Assembly (NCBI GenBank): GCA_039201605.1
Contig: JBCCRO010000018.1
Span: 1-64,000, forward strand
Source: CADEDH01 sp039201605
GTDB lineage: Bacteria > Actinomycetota > Acidimicrobiia > Acidimicrobiales > SZUA-35
DNA length: 64,000 nucleotides
Reading direction: 5' to 3'
Shown one piece after another: positions 25,255-33,467 of the stretch. Both the position numbers and the translations under genes were made by a program. Below the pieces are notes generated by a model, which saw nothing but the letters and a program-made list of their open reading frames with translations, was not told the origin of the DNA and did not search any database. Position 1 is the stretch's first letter; every line of letters begins with the position of its first letter.

Positions 25255-25632
25255 TCAGCCGATCGACCGGAGGTCGACGGTGAAGATCAGCGTCTCGTTG
25301 GGGCCGATCACGCCCCCGGCCCCCGCCGCCCCGTAGCCGAGGTCGGGCGGGATGGTGATCGTCCGGCGGCCGCCGATGCGCATGCCGGCCACGCCCTGAT
25401 CCCAGCCGGCGATGACCTGACGAGCACCGAGGGTGAACGTGAGGTGGTCGCCCCGGTTCCACGAGGCGTCGAACTCGGCCCCCGTGCTCCAGCTGACGCC
25501 GACGTAGTCGACGCTGACCTGGGAGCCGGCGGTGGCCTCGGCCCCGTCGCCCACCACCAGATCCTCGATGCCGAGCTCCGAGGGCGGCGCCCCGTCGGGG
25601 ACGGTGATGGTCGGTCGTTCAAAGGTGTCCAT
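25255..25632 (-). CDS. FKBP-type peptidyl-prolyl isomerase
   Basis: 125 residues, the size of a single FKBP domain. Typical segments are VSVDYVGVSWSTGAEFDASW, then TFTLGARQVIAGWDQGVAGM and GGRRTITIPPDLGYGAAG with a final TLIFTVDL. It catalyses cis-trans isomerisation of prolyl bonds during folding. There is no signal peptide, so it is probably cytoplasmic. ATG 25632 has TACCCT 7 nt upstream (leaderless type). Confidence 0.93.
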   Translation of the reverse strand: MDTFERPTITVPDGAPPSELGIEDLVVGDGAEATAGSQVSVDYVGVSWSTGAEFDASWNRGDHLTFTLGARQVIAGWDQGVAGMRIGGRRTITIPPDLGYGAAGAGGVIGPNETLIFTVDLRSIG

Positions 25633-25724
25633 ACCGGCGAGGGTACCCAGGCCGTCGGGGCCACCGGTCGTGGCCGATACGGTCCGTCGTGCCGAACCGA
25701 CGATCCGATCCGGGAGGTCCCGCC

Positions 25725-26402
25725 GTGCCCCGCTTCCTCGCCATCCTGCTGTCGTGCGCCCTCCTCACCGCCGCCTGTTCCTCCGACGGCGACGGGGCCG
25801 AGGTCGCCGCCGACGACGCGACCACCGACTCGGCCGGCACCGACGCCCCGCAGGACGGCGACGGTGGCGGTGAGGTGGACGCCGGCGACGGCGCCACCGA
25901 TGACGGCGGGTCGGCCGACGACGACGATGCGGCCGAGATCCTGGGCGACCCCGATCTCGATGTCGACGACCTGCCCGACGAGGTGGCCGAGGCCCTCGAC
26001 GACATCGACGACGTCGTCTCGATCGGTGACTGCCGGTCCGACGTGGTCGGCCTGGCCGTCACCGCCCCCGACGGCTGGCAGTGCCGGGTGCTCGATCAGC
26101 CGGCCGCCGGCCAGGACGGCTTCACCCTCTTCACCGAGGGCAACCAGCTCAACATCACCATCGGCACCGCCTCCCCCTACGGCACGCCGTGCGAGCTGCT
26201 GAACATGTGCGACCAGGCCCTCGACGAGCCCTTCAGCGCCAACTTCCCCGACACCCGGATGATCGAGGTGGCGGGCACCGTCACCATCTGGGGCACCCAC
26301 GCCAGCGAGGACGCCGAGCTGATCATCACCAAGCCGTCGGCGCTCACCACCGACGAGATCGCCCTGATCAGCCGGGTTCTCGACTCGGCCGTCGTCGTCT
26401 GA
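25725..26402 (+). CDS. Acidic lipoprotein, unknown function
   Basis: I choose GTG 25725 because GGAGG lies 7 nt upstream and the start gives a compact lipoprotein signal (VPRFLAILLSCALLTAAC, lipobox Cys 18). An in-frame GTG at 25689 is possible. The 225-residue protein has a long Asp/Gly/Ala linker (about 20-95). A folded C-terminal domain follows (from about 100, IDDVVSIGDCRSDVVGLAV ... VAGTVTIWGTHASED) with cysteines near GDCRS, WQCRV, PCELLNMCDQ. Exported and lipid-anchored. No family recognised. Confidence 0.7.
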   Translation: MPRFLAILLSCALLTAACSSDGDGAEVAADDATTDSAGTDAPQDGDGGGEVDAGDGATDDGGSADDDDAAEILGDPDLDVDDLPDEVAEALDDIDDVVSIGDCRSDVVGLAVTAPDGWQCRVLDQPAAGQDGFTLFTEGNQLNITIGTASPYGTPCELLNMCDQALDEPFSANFPDTRMIEVAGTVTIWGTHASEDAELIITKPSALTTDEIALISRVLDSAVVV

Positions 26403-26523
26403 GCCACCCGCCGCCCACCCGGCCCGATCCCCGACGGCGCGCAGTTGCCACCGTCGGGCCCGATCGTGCGATGCTCTTCACCGGCACCGGAGGCCGGTGC
26501 CGTCACCGATCCGGGAGCAAGCC

Positions 26524-27753
26524 GTGGCCGACGACCAACCGCACCTGACCGCCCACGAGCGGGCCACCCCGATGCTGGACGGGCGGACCGGGCCACTGGC
26601 CGACATCCGGGTCATCGACCTCACCCAGGCCATCGCCGGACCGTGGAGCACGATGATGCTGGCCGACCTCGGGGCCGACGTGATCAAGGTCGAGTCGCCA
26701 CGCGGCGACCTGCAGCGCAACATGCCACCCCACACGCTCGAGGACGAGACCAAGGCCTACGGCGCCACGTTCGGTGCCTACAACCGCAACAAGCGGGGCG
26801 TCGCCCTCGACCTCGCCGACGACGAGGACAAGGAGCGCTTCCTCCGGCTGATCGAGTCGGCCGACGCCATCGTGGAAAACATGCGAGCCGGGGTCATGGA
26901 CAAGCTCGGCCTCGGCTACGAGGCGATCAAGGCCCGCAACCCCCGCATCGTCTACGGCGCCATCCGCGGCTTCGGCGACCCCCGGACCGGGGCCAGCCCG
27001 TACGCCGAGTGGCCGGCCTACGACATCATCGCCCAGGCCCACGGCGGCCTGGTGTCGATGAACGGCACCGGGCCCGACGAGCGCATCCAGGTCGGCCCGT
27101 ACCTGGGCGACATCTACCCCGGCACCGTCGGGGCCCTGGCCTTCCTCGCCGCCGTCCATCACGCCCGCAACACCGGCGAGGGCCAGTTCGTCGACGTGGC
27201 CATGACCGACGCCATCATGACGATCGCCGAGCAGGGCGTCACCCGATACAGCTACATGGGTCGGGGCGACATGCCGCCGTCGGGCAACAGCAGCGACTTC
27301 GTCGTCCCCTTCGACATCTACGAGACCAAGGACGGCTCGATCGCCGTCGCCTCGCCGACCGACACCCACTGGCGGGCGCTGGCCCCGCTGATCGGCCGAC
27401 CGGAGATGGTGACCGACGAGCTGACGGCGACCCCCCGAGGTCGGGTCAAGAACCGGGAGCTGGTCGATGCCGCCCTAAAGGAGTGGTTGGCCGAGCGGAC
27501 CAACGCCGAGATCCTGGAGATCCTCGGCGGTCAGGTGCCGGTGGGCGTGGTGAACAAGCCGGGTGATCTGTTCGACGATCCCCACACCACGTCGCGGGAC
27601 ATGCTGGTGGCGGTCGAGCAACCGAGCGGTCGGCCGATCGTCCAGGTCAACACGCCGATGAAGTTCACCGAGACCGGAACCGGCGTCTACCGGCGGGCGC
27701 CCGCCCTCGGTGAGCACAACGATGAGGTGTTCGCCGAACTCGACGAGGGGTGA
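26524..27753 (+). CDS. CaiB/BaiF CoA-transferase family protein
   Basis: 409 residues, the normal length for class III CoA-transferases. Recognised by IRVIDLTQAIAGPWSTMMLADLGADVIKVESP at the start (residues about 25-56), followed by NKRGVALDLADDEDKERFLRL, the VENMRAGVMDKLGLGYEA helix and PRIVYGAIRGFG. It transfers CoA between acyl acids, for example in catabolism of carnitine, bile acids or aromatic acids; the substrate is not predictable. GTG 26524 has GGGAG 6 nt upstream; an earlier GTG at 26497 is less well placed. No partner genes adjacent. Confidence 0.88.
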   Translation: MADDQPHLTAHERATPMLDGRTGPLADIRVIDLTQAIAGPWSTMMLADLGADVIKVESPRGDLQRNMPPHTLEDETKAYGATFGAYNRNKRGVALDLADDEDKERFLRLIESADAIVENMRAGVMDKLGLGYEAIKARNPRIVYGAIRGFGDPRTGASPYAEWPAYDIIAQAHGGLVSMNGTGPDERIQVGPYLGDIYPGTVGALAFLAAVHHARNTGEGQFVDVAMTDAIMTIAEQGVTRYSYMGRGDMPPSGNSSDFVVPFDIYETKDGSIAVASPTDTHWRALAPLIGRPEMVTDELTATPRGRVKNRELVDAALKEWLAERTNAEILEILGGQVPVGVVNKPGDLFDDPHTTSRDMLVAVEQPSGRPIVQVNTPMKFTETGTGVYRRAPALGEHNDEVFAELDEG

Positions 27754-27771
27754 ACCCTCGCCGCAGTGCCA

Positions 27772-29199
27772 CTAATTGCCGTTGGTCGACCAGTGCCAGG
27801 GCTCGCTCGGCAGGTTCTTCAGGCCGTAGCGGGCGGCATTGGCCACCAGCCAGTTCCACCCCGGTCCCGACCGCGAACGGATCAACGAGCCGTTGTAGGT
27901 GAAGTCGATGGCCAGGCCCTTCTCGTGCATCGAGCGCCCGGGTCGGGCGGTGGGCGGGCTGCACTGGCTGGCCGGCATCTCGTAGATGGCGTAGTTGCTG
28001 GTGCCGCAGTTGTTGCGGCGGGTGGCGATCTGGGCCGCCGGGCTCCGGTAGCCGCCACCGCCGAGATCGACACCGTCGGCGGCGGCGTCGACCAGCAGCT
28101 GGCGGATGTTGTCGACGATGTCGCGATGGACCGAGATGCCGTTGCCGGCGTAGACGATGTCGTCCTCGGAGACCGTGGACGGGATCTGGATGTTGGTGTT
28201 GATGTTGGCGGAGCTGTTGCTGTTGGCCAGCTCGGCGGCCAGCGCGCTGGTGTCCACCCCCTGGGCCCCGAGGGCGGCGAGGGCGGCGTTCTCGCCGAGG
28301 AGGCGGTCGAGGCGATCCTCGGCCGATGAGGCGAGGGCCACCTGCGCCGCCTGGTCGCCCTCGAGGGCGGAGAGCGCCTCCTGGCTGGCCACGCGGACCT
28401 GCTCGGCGGCATCGGCGGCGTCGAGGGCCTCGGCCTGACGGACGTCGAGGTCGCTCTGCACGATTTTGAGCTGCTCGACCAGCTCGAGGTCGGTCTGGGT
28501 GCCTGCGGACCGCATCACGTCCTTGCGGATGGCGTCGAGCGGGTCGTCGGCGGCGAAGAGGATGATCTGGCCGGTCTCACCGTCCATGAAGGCCTGGATG
28601 GCGCTGGTGCTGACCCGCTCCTCCAGGGCGACGAGCTCGACCTCCGCTTCGGACACCGCCGCCTCGGAGTCGGCCACCAGCTGTTCGGCCGCCGTCAGCT
28701 GCAGGTTGGCGTAGTCCACCTCGGCCTGCTGGCTGTCGACCTGGCGCTTGAGGACGGCGAGGGCGTTGGTCAGATCGCCGAGCTCGGCGTTTGCGGCGTC
28801 GAGGGCGGCCGCCTTGGCCGCCGCCTCGGCGTTCGCCTCATCGGTCGACTCCTCGAAGTCCGGGGCGCCGCTACCGCCGCTCGATGTGGTGGTGCCACCG
28901 GCCGCCGTGGTCGAGGTGGTGGCGTCGGCCGCCGTCGAGGACGTGGTCGAGGGCACCGTGGTGCTGGTGGTCGGGGCCACCGTGGTCGAGGTGGTGGACG
29001 CCGCCGTGGTCGACGTCGACGACGACGCAGTGGTCGAGGGGGCCGTGGTCGACGTCGTGGTGGTCGTCGACTCGTCGACGGCGCCGCCGGGTGCGGTCGT
29101 CGCAGCGAACAGCGCGAGCACGATGCCGCCACTCACCAACAGTCGGATGACCGGGCGCGGATGTCGATTGGATGGTCCGCCCCGACCAACTGCCTGCAT
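27772..29199 (-). CDS. Exported M15-family peptidase with coiled-coil (D-Ala-D-Ala carboxypeptidase-like)
   Basis: 475 residues from ATG 29199, preferred for GGAGGG 8 nt upstream. N-terminal signal/anchor (VIRLLVSGGIVLALFAATTAP), a Ser/Thr-rich linker (about 35-115), a long coiled coil (about 120-320, PcsB-like: KRQVDSQQAEVDYANLQL). The C-terminal zinc peptidase domain keeps HEKGLAID (H-x6-D) and EPWHWS. M15 enzymes trim peptidoglycan peptides, and the coiled coil may connect to division machinery. It acts in the cell wall. It is transcribed after YqeC on the same strand but with its own ribosome site. Confidence 0.85.
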   Translation of the reverse strand: MQAVGRGGPSNRHPRPVIRLLVSGGIVLALFAATTAPGGAVDESTTTTTSTTAPSTTASSSTSTTAASTTSTTVAPTTSTTVPSTTSSTAADATTSTTAAGGTTTSSGGSGAPDFEESTDEANAEAAAKAAALDAANAELGDLTNALAVLKRQVDSQQAEVDYANLQLTAAEQLVADSEAAVSEAEVELVALEERVSTSAIQAFMDGETGQIILFAADDPLDAIRKDVMRSAGTQTDLELVEQLKIVQSDLDVRQAEALDAADAAEQVRVASQEALSALEGDQAAQVALASSAEDRLDRLLGENAALAALGAQGVDTSALAAELANSNSSANINTNIQIPSTVSEDDIVYAGNGISVHRDIVDNIRQLLVDAAADGVDLGGGGYRSPAAQIATRRNNCGTSNYAIYEMPASQCSPPTARPGRSMHEKGLAIDFTYNGSLIRSRSGPGWNWLVANAARYGLKNLPSEPWHWSTNGN

Positions 29200-29338
29200 T
29201 TGCCATTCCCTCCGCCGGAAATGAAATGAATTCGTCACACAAGGTACTGCCCGTCGGGTGGCAGCGCACCGCGCTGGTGCGATTTTCTGCAGCAGACACT
29301 CCTGAGCAGGACCAACGGGCTACATCGTTGTGGGTTGC

Positions 29339-30073
29339 TCAGCCCTCCGGCGACTCACCGGGGCCGAAGGGTCGAACCGCCGACAGCGGCACCTCGGGAC
29401 CGAGTCGAGCCGCCAGCTCCTCCAGAAACACGGCGTGGTGGTCGGTCGCCTGGTTGATGACGACGGCGAACCGGGCGCCGGCCGGTCGGTCCTTGGCCGA
29501 ACCCCGGGGCGAGGTGAGCACCGTGGCCAGTCGATCCGGCGTGAGCGGATCACCCTCGCCGCAGCCGACGAGCCCGGCCACCAACTCGGGTCGCTGACAG
29601 CCCTCGTCGATCGGGGCGTCCAGGGCGGCGGCGCCGACACAGGCGACGAGGAAGGTGGTGCCCGACGGGAGCACGGGCTCGTAGGGCCGAGGGGCCTTGA
29701 ACGGCTTGCGACGGGAACCGTCGGCCTCCACCACCACGTTGTGGCCGGCGGCGAACCATCGGTCGCAGGCCTCGGGCGCGATGCCGAGAGCCTTCTCGTC
29801 CTCGCCCCCGCCCCAGACCAACACCCGACCGCCGTCGGCCAAGGCGTCGCCCAACGCCTCGTCGTCCGCACCGACCAGAACGGGATAGCCGCCGGTTCGG
29901 CTGCGGCCCATCTTCGTCGTGGTGGTGAGCAGGACCGACCCCGGCAGCTGTCGGCCGAGCGCAAAGAGCGCCGTGGTCTTGCCGCCACCGCCGACGAGCG
30001 ACACCAGCTCGTGGTCGCCCAGAGTCAGGGCTGCGGCGAGATCGGTGAGGGGAAGGGTGGAGAACGAGGCCAC
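29339..30073 (-). CDS. yqeC: YqeC-like selenium-dependent hydroxylase accessory protein
   Basis: 244 residues. The P-loop VSLVGGGGKTTALFAL near residue 25, TTTTKM after it, and VVVEADGSRRKPFKAP with EPVLPSGTTFLVAC match the YqeC family. That family is associated with maturation of molybdenum hydroxylases and selenium-dependent hydroxylases (established as a genomic association, mechanism unclear). The start at 30073 is a GTG with TAGCCT about 9 nt upstream. Divergent from RidA. Neither xdhC/mocA-type genes nor selD are nearby. Confidence 0.78.
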   Translation of the reverse strand: MASFSTLPLTDLAAALTLGDHELVSLVGGGGKTTALFALGRQLPGSVLLTTTTKMGRSRTGGYPVLVGADDEALGDALADGGRVLVWGGGEDEKALGIAPEACDRWFAAGHNVVVEADGSRRKPFKAPRPYEPVLPSGTTFLVACVGAAALDAPIDEGCQRPELVAGLVGCGEGDPLTPDRLATVLTSPRGSAKDRPAGARFAVVINQATDHHAVFLEELAARLGPEVPLSAVRPFGPGESPEG

Positions 30074-30115
30074 GGCCCGGTCAGGCTAGTGCCGGGCCCG
30101 GTACCGTCGTCCATC

Positions 30116-30511
30116 GTGAACGACGACGGCCTCCTCCCCGGGCACGGTCTTGCACCGCCCGCCGCCAACTATGCCCACGCCCGGCTCACCACCGACGCCT
30201 CCCGGTGGCTCCACACCTCGGGTGTGGTCCCCATCGCCCCCGACGGATCGGTCCCCGCCGCCATCGGCGATCAGGCCGAGGTGGTGTGGGCCAACATCGG
30301 CGTACTGCTCGACGAGGCCGACATGACCCCTCGGGACGTGGTGTCGGTGACGACCTACGTCACTCCCGGTCAGGATCTCGGGGCGGTGATGGCGGTCCGG
30401 GATCGCGTCCTCGACGGCCACCTGGCGGCCTCGACCCTGGTCGTGGTGCCCGAGCTGGCCCGGCCGGAGTGGCTGATGGAGATCGCCGTCATCGCCGCAC
30501 GGGGTCGATGA
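30116..30511 (+). CDS. RidA-family protein
   Basis: 131 residues, the size of a YjgF/RidA subunit. Typical elements are WLHTSGVVPIAPDGSVPA, then QAEVVWANIGVLLDEADMTPRDVV and STLVVVPELARPEWLMEIAVIA, with the conserved arginine near the substrate pocket (RPEWLMEIE-like). RidA proteins hydrolyse reactive enamine/imine intermediates; distant members have other roles. GTG 30116 has TACCGT 8 nt upstream. It overlaps the 3' end of the opposite-strand gene by 23 nt. Confidence 0.83.
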   Translation: MNDDGLLPGHGLAPPAANYAHARLTTDASRWLHTSGVVPIAPDGSVPAAIGDQAEVVWANIGVLLDEADMTPRDVVSVTTYVTPGQDLGAVMAVRDRVLDGHLAASTLVVVPELARPEWLMEIAVIAARGR

Positions 30512-31190
30512 CGTCGAACTCGTTGATCGACCACACCACCAGGATGGGCAGGTAGGGCTCGATGTCGTCGATCGTGCGCTCGTAGGCGTCGAGCTGGGCC
30601 CGAGACCGTCGCCCCATCACCACCCGGGCAAAGTCGAACAGCGACAGGGCCAGGCGACCGTCGCCCTCGGCTCCGCCGATGATGATCGTGCGGTCGTCGA
30701 CGGCCACCGTCAGCCGGGCCAGGTCCCGCCCCCGTTCATCGGTGGCGAACCGATCGGCGATGTGGTCGAAGTAGTGCTCGACGGTGGTGAGGTCGGCCTC
30801 GGCTTCCGCCCTCGCCCCGAGGGCGGCTCGGATGTCCCACTCGTGGGTCCACTGGTCGAGGAACAACTCGAGGGGGAACACCTCACCCATCGACTCCATG
30901 AGCTCCGACACCCGCGGTCCGGCCTCGGCCCACTCGTCGAGCACACCGCTCAACGACCGCTCCCGCCGATCGACGACATGTCCATCGGCCCAGGCGGTGG
31001 TGGCGGCCTCCGCCGTGTTGCCGGTGAGGATGTCGGTCGAGATGCCGGCCAGGTGGGCGTAGATGTCCTTCACCGACCAGTCGGGGCAGGCCGACGAACC
31101 GACGGCGCCGTCGTCCTCGCCGAGGCTCCGCCCCAGATCGAGTAGGCGCTGGCGGCCCTGGCGGTAGGTGTCGGCCAGTGGATGTCGCAC
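30489..31190 (-). CDS. Maleylpyruvate isomerase family (mycothiol-dependent, DinB-like) protein
   Basis: 233 residues. The N-terminal four-helix DinB-like domain carries SACPDWSVKDIYAHLAG with the CPDW-x-V-x-D/H-L pattern typical of the actinobacterial mycothiol-dependent maleylpyruvate isomerase family (TIGR03083-like). The metal-binding His are in helices (AHLAG, WTHEWDIRAALG). Exact reaction unknown, since the family has many functions including DUF-like ones. GTG 31190 has TAGCGT exactly 6 nt upstream, suggesting a leaderless transcript. Confidence 0.82.
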   Translation of the reverse strand: MRHPLADTYRQGRQRLLDLGRSLGEDDGAVGSSACPDWSVKDIYAHLAGISTDILTGNTAEAATTAWADGHVVDRRERSLSGVLDEWAEAGPRVSELMESMGEVFPLELFLDQWTHEWDIRAALGARAEAEADLTTVEHYFDHIADRFATDERGRDLARLTVAVDDRTIIIGGAEGDGRLALSLFDFARVVMGRRSRAQLDAYERTIDDIEPYLPILVVWSINEFDVIDPVRR

Positions 31191-31371
31191 GGCAGGACGC
31201 TAGCAGGAGGCCCGGCCAGGGCCCTGATGGGAGGACGTCTCCCGCCTCCGGGTCGCCGCTGTGACTATTTTCAATGATGCGGAACCAAACCGGCTGCTGG
31301 GCCGTCTCTATGGATGCGAGGCGTCGTCTTGACGGTGGCGGCTGGCGGGTCGGGCGGCCGAGGAGGGGCAG

Positions 31372-32691
31372 ATGGCAACACGGGTATTGATCGGGCTTGC
31401 GGCGATCGCGATGGTCGCTTCGGCCTGTTCGAGCGGCGGAAGCGACGAGACCGCAGGCGACGGCGGCGGGAGCACCGGCGCCGAGACGACGGCTACCTCG
31501 GCGGTGGACAACGGCGAGGGGCCGACCACCACCGCAGGGTCGACGACCGACGCCGAAGGCGGCGCCGAGACCGGCGACGGTGCGAGCGGCGCCGAGACCG
31601 ACGGCGGTGCGAGCGATGCAGCGACCGACACTGCGACCGACGACGCTGCGACCGACGGCGCTGCAAGCGACGGCGCTGCGACCGACGACGAGACCGATGC
31701 GGCCACCGATGCGGCGACCGACACTGCGAGCGACGACGCCGAGACCGCAGCGTCGGCCGAGGCCACGGCGGGCGGGGACGGGACCGATCCCGACGGTGAC
31801 GACGCCGGGGGCCCCGACGACGAGCGGGCGGCGCCGGCGACCGACACCGACGTCACCTTCCTCTACCCGAGTGCGCCGGGCGATTCCGGCCCCAAGGTGG
31901 AGAAGATGCAGGCCCTCCTCAGCGACCTCGGCTTCGGGGCGGGCACACCCGACGGCGACTACGGCGGCCGGACCGAGCGGGCCGTCGAGGCCTTCCAGGA
32001 TTTCGTCGGCCTGCCCGTGACCGGTGTGGCCGATTCCTACACCGTCTTCACCCTCGGCAACTACCGCTACGACGGGCTGGTCCTGCGGGCCGGCGACGAG
32101 GGAGACGCCGTCGAGGAGCTCCAGCAGCGCCTGGCCGACGGCCCCTTCGACCCCGGCCCCGTCGACGGCGCCTACGGCACCACCACCGTGCAGGCGGTGT
32201 GGGCCCTGGAGAAGCTGGCGGGCGTCCCCGTCGACGGCGACTGGGGTCCACTCGACGAGCTGGCCTGGAACCGCCTGCAGGACGGCGAGGTCGGGGCCCC
32301 GACCAAGGAGCACGAGGAGCGGTGGGTCGAGGTCGACCTGTCGGAGCAACTGGCCAAGGTGTACGACCCGGGCGATGCGGCACCCACGCTGGTGGTCCAC
32401 ATCTCCAGCGGCAGCGGCGTCCCCTGGGACAACGGGGAGTTCTCCGGGAGCTCGGTCACCCCTCGGGGTGAGTTCCACATCAATCGCCGGATCAACGGGT
32501 GGCGGGAGTCGAGTCTCAACATCGGCCGCCTCTACAACCCGCTCTACTTCAATGGCGGCATCGCCTTCCACGGCGCCACCTCGGTCCCCCTCTACCCCGC
32601 CAGCCACGGGTGCGTCCGGTTGCCGATGCACATCGCCGAGTACATGCCGGACGAACTGCCGAACGGCACCACGGTCCACATCCTCGACTAG
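31372..32691 (+). CDS. L,D-transpeptidase lipoprotein with two peptidoglycan-binding domains
   Basis: 439 residues. Signal with lipobox at Cys 19 (LAAIAMVASAC). An acidic low-complexity linker (20-150) is built of short Thr/Ala/Asp repeats. Two PG-binding-1 repeats follow (about 165-225, DSGPKVEKMQALLSDLGF; and 232-300). The C-terminal YkuD domain has His 400 and catalytic Cys 414 in HGATSVPLYPASHGCVRLP. It crosslinks peptidoglycan via 3-3 bonds or attaches proteins, outside the membrane. The linker repeats probably bridge wall layers. Ends at a hairpin terminator. Confidence 0.92.
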   Translation: MATRVLIGLAAIAMVASACSSGGSDETAGDGGGSTGAETTATSAVDNGEGPTTTAGSTTDAEGGAETGDGASGAETDGGASDAATDTATDDAATDGAASDGAATDDETDAATDAATDTASDDAETAASAEATAGGDGTDPDGDDAGGPDDERAAPATDTDVTFLYPSAPGDSGPKVEKMQALLSDLGFGAGTPDGDYGGRTERAVEAFQDFVGLPVTGVADSYTVFTLGNYRYDGLVLRAGDEGDAVEELQQRLADGPFDPGPVDGAYGTTTVQAVWALEKLAGVPVDGDWGPLDELAWNRLQDGEVGAPTKEHEERWVEVDLSEQLAKVYDPGDAAPTLVVHISSGSGVPWDNGEFSGSSVTPRGEFHINRRINGWRESSLNIGRLYNPLYFNGGIAFHGATSVPLYPASHGCVRLPMHIAEYMPDELPNGTTVHILD

Positions 32692-32695
32692 CGGC

Positions 32696-32728
32696 GCGCC
32701 GCCTCGGGCCGCTTTCCTCAGGCGGCGC
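32696..32728. terminator. Convergent hairpin terminator, 9-bp stem
   Basis: GCGCCGCCT pairs with AGGCGGCGC across a 15-nt loop, overlapping the stop codon of the minus-strand livF gene and following the L,D-transpeptidase gene. It probably separates the two convergent transcripts. Confidence 0.55.
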
Positions 32729-33467
32729 CGAGGAAGGCCCGGCGGACGCTGTCGTTACCCAACAGCTCGGCGGCCCGACCCTCGTAGGTCTGGCGGCCGA
32801 CCTCGATGACGTAGCCCCGGTGGCTGGCCTCCAGGCCCTGACGGGCGTTCTGCTCGATCATCAACACCGTCAGCCCGATCTCGGAGTTGAGGCGTTTGAT
32901 GGCCTCGAAGATCTGCTTGGTGATGATCGGGGCCAGCCCGGCCGACGGCTCGTCCATCAGCACCAGGCGGGGCTCCCACATCAGCGAACGGCCGATCTCG
33001 AGCATCCGCTGCTCGCCGCCCGACATGGTGCCCGCCTGCTGCTTCGACCGTTCGGCCAGCCGGGGGAACAGGTCGTAGACGTAGTCGATCCGCGCGTGTA
33101 TGCGGACCTTGTCCCGGCTGAGATACATCCCGAGTTCGAGGTTCTCGTGCACGGTCATCTGGGCGAACACGCTGCGCAACTGGGGCACGATCGTGATCCC
33201 GGCGGTCTGCAGGGCCTGCTGCGGGGGCAGGTTGGTGATCTCCCGGCCGGCGCACAGCACCCGCCCCTGGCGCACCGGGATGATGCCGTACACCGCTTTG
33301 AACACCGTCGACTTTCCGGCGCCGTTGGGGCCGATGACGCAGACGATCTCCCCCTCATACACGTCGAGGGTCACCCCTTTGAGGATGTCCTGGCCGGGGA
33401 AGTATCCGGCGTAGAGGTCCTGGACCTCCAGCAGGGGCCGCGACGCCCCGTTGTCCTTGGGCCACAT
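32718..33467 (-). CDS. livF: Branched-chain amino-acid-type ABC transporter ATP-binding protein (LivF-like)
   Basis: 249 residues from ATG 33467. Walker A GPNGAGKSTVFKAV, signature MSGGEQRMLEIGRSLM, Walker B RLVLMDEPSAGLAP and switch histidine region. The sequence is closest in type to LivF (short IGLTVLMIEQNARQGL tail). It couples ATP hydrolysis to import through the LivH/LivM channel. The ATG overlaps the stop of the preceding livG as TGATG, indicating coupled translation. It is the last gene of the Liv operon (36315-37625 first). The substrate may be amino acids or aromatic/organic acids. Confidence 0.93.
   Translation of the reverse strand: MWPKDNGASRPLLEVQDLYAGYFPGQDILKGVTLDVYEGEIVCVIGPNGAGKSTVFKAVYGIIPVRQGRVLCAGREITNLPPQQALQTAGITIVPQLRSVFAQMTVHENLELGMYLSRDKVRIHARIDYVYDLFPRLAERSKQQAGTMSGGEQRMLEIGRSLMWEPRLVLMDEPSAGLAPIITKQIFEAIKRLNSEIGLTVLMIEQNARQGLEASHRGYVIEVGRQTYEGRAAELLGNDSVRRAFLGAA

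Noticed and set aside
31570..31760. Short tandem repeats that could be mistaken for a CRISPR or regulatory repeat array
   Set aside because: They are in frame, code for an acidic linker, and have no unique spacers.
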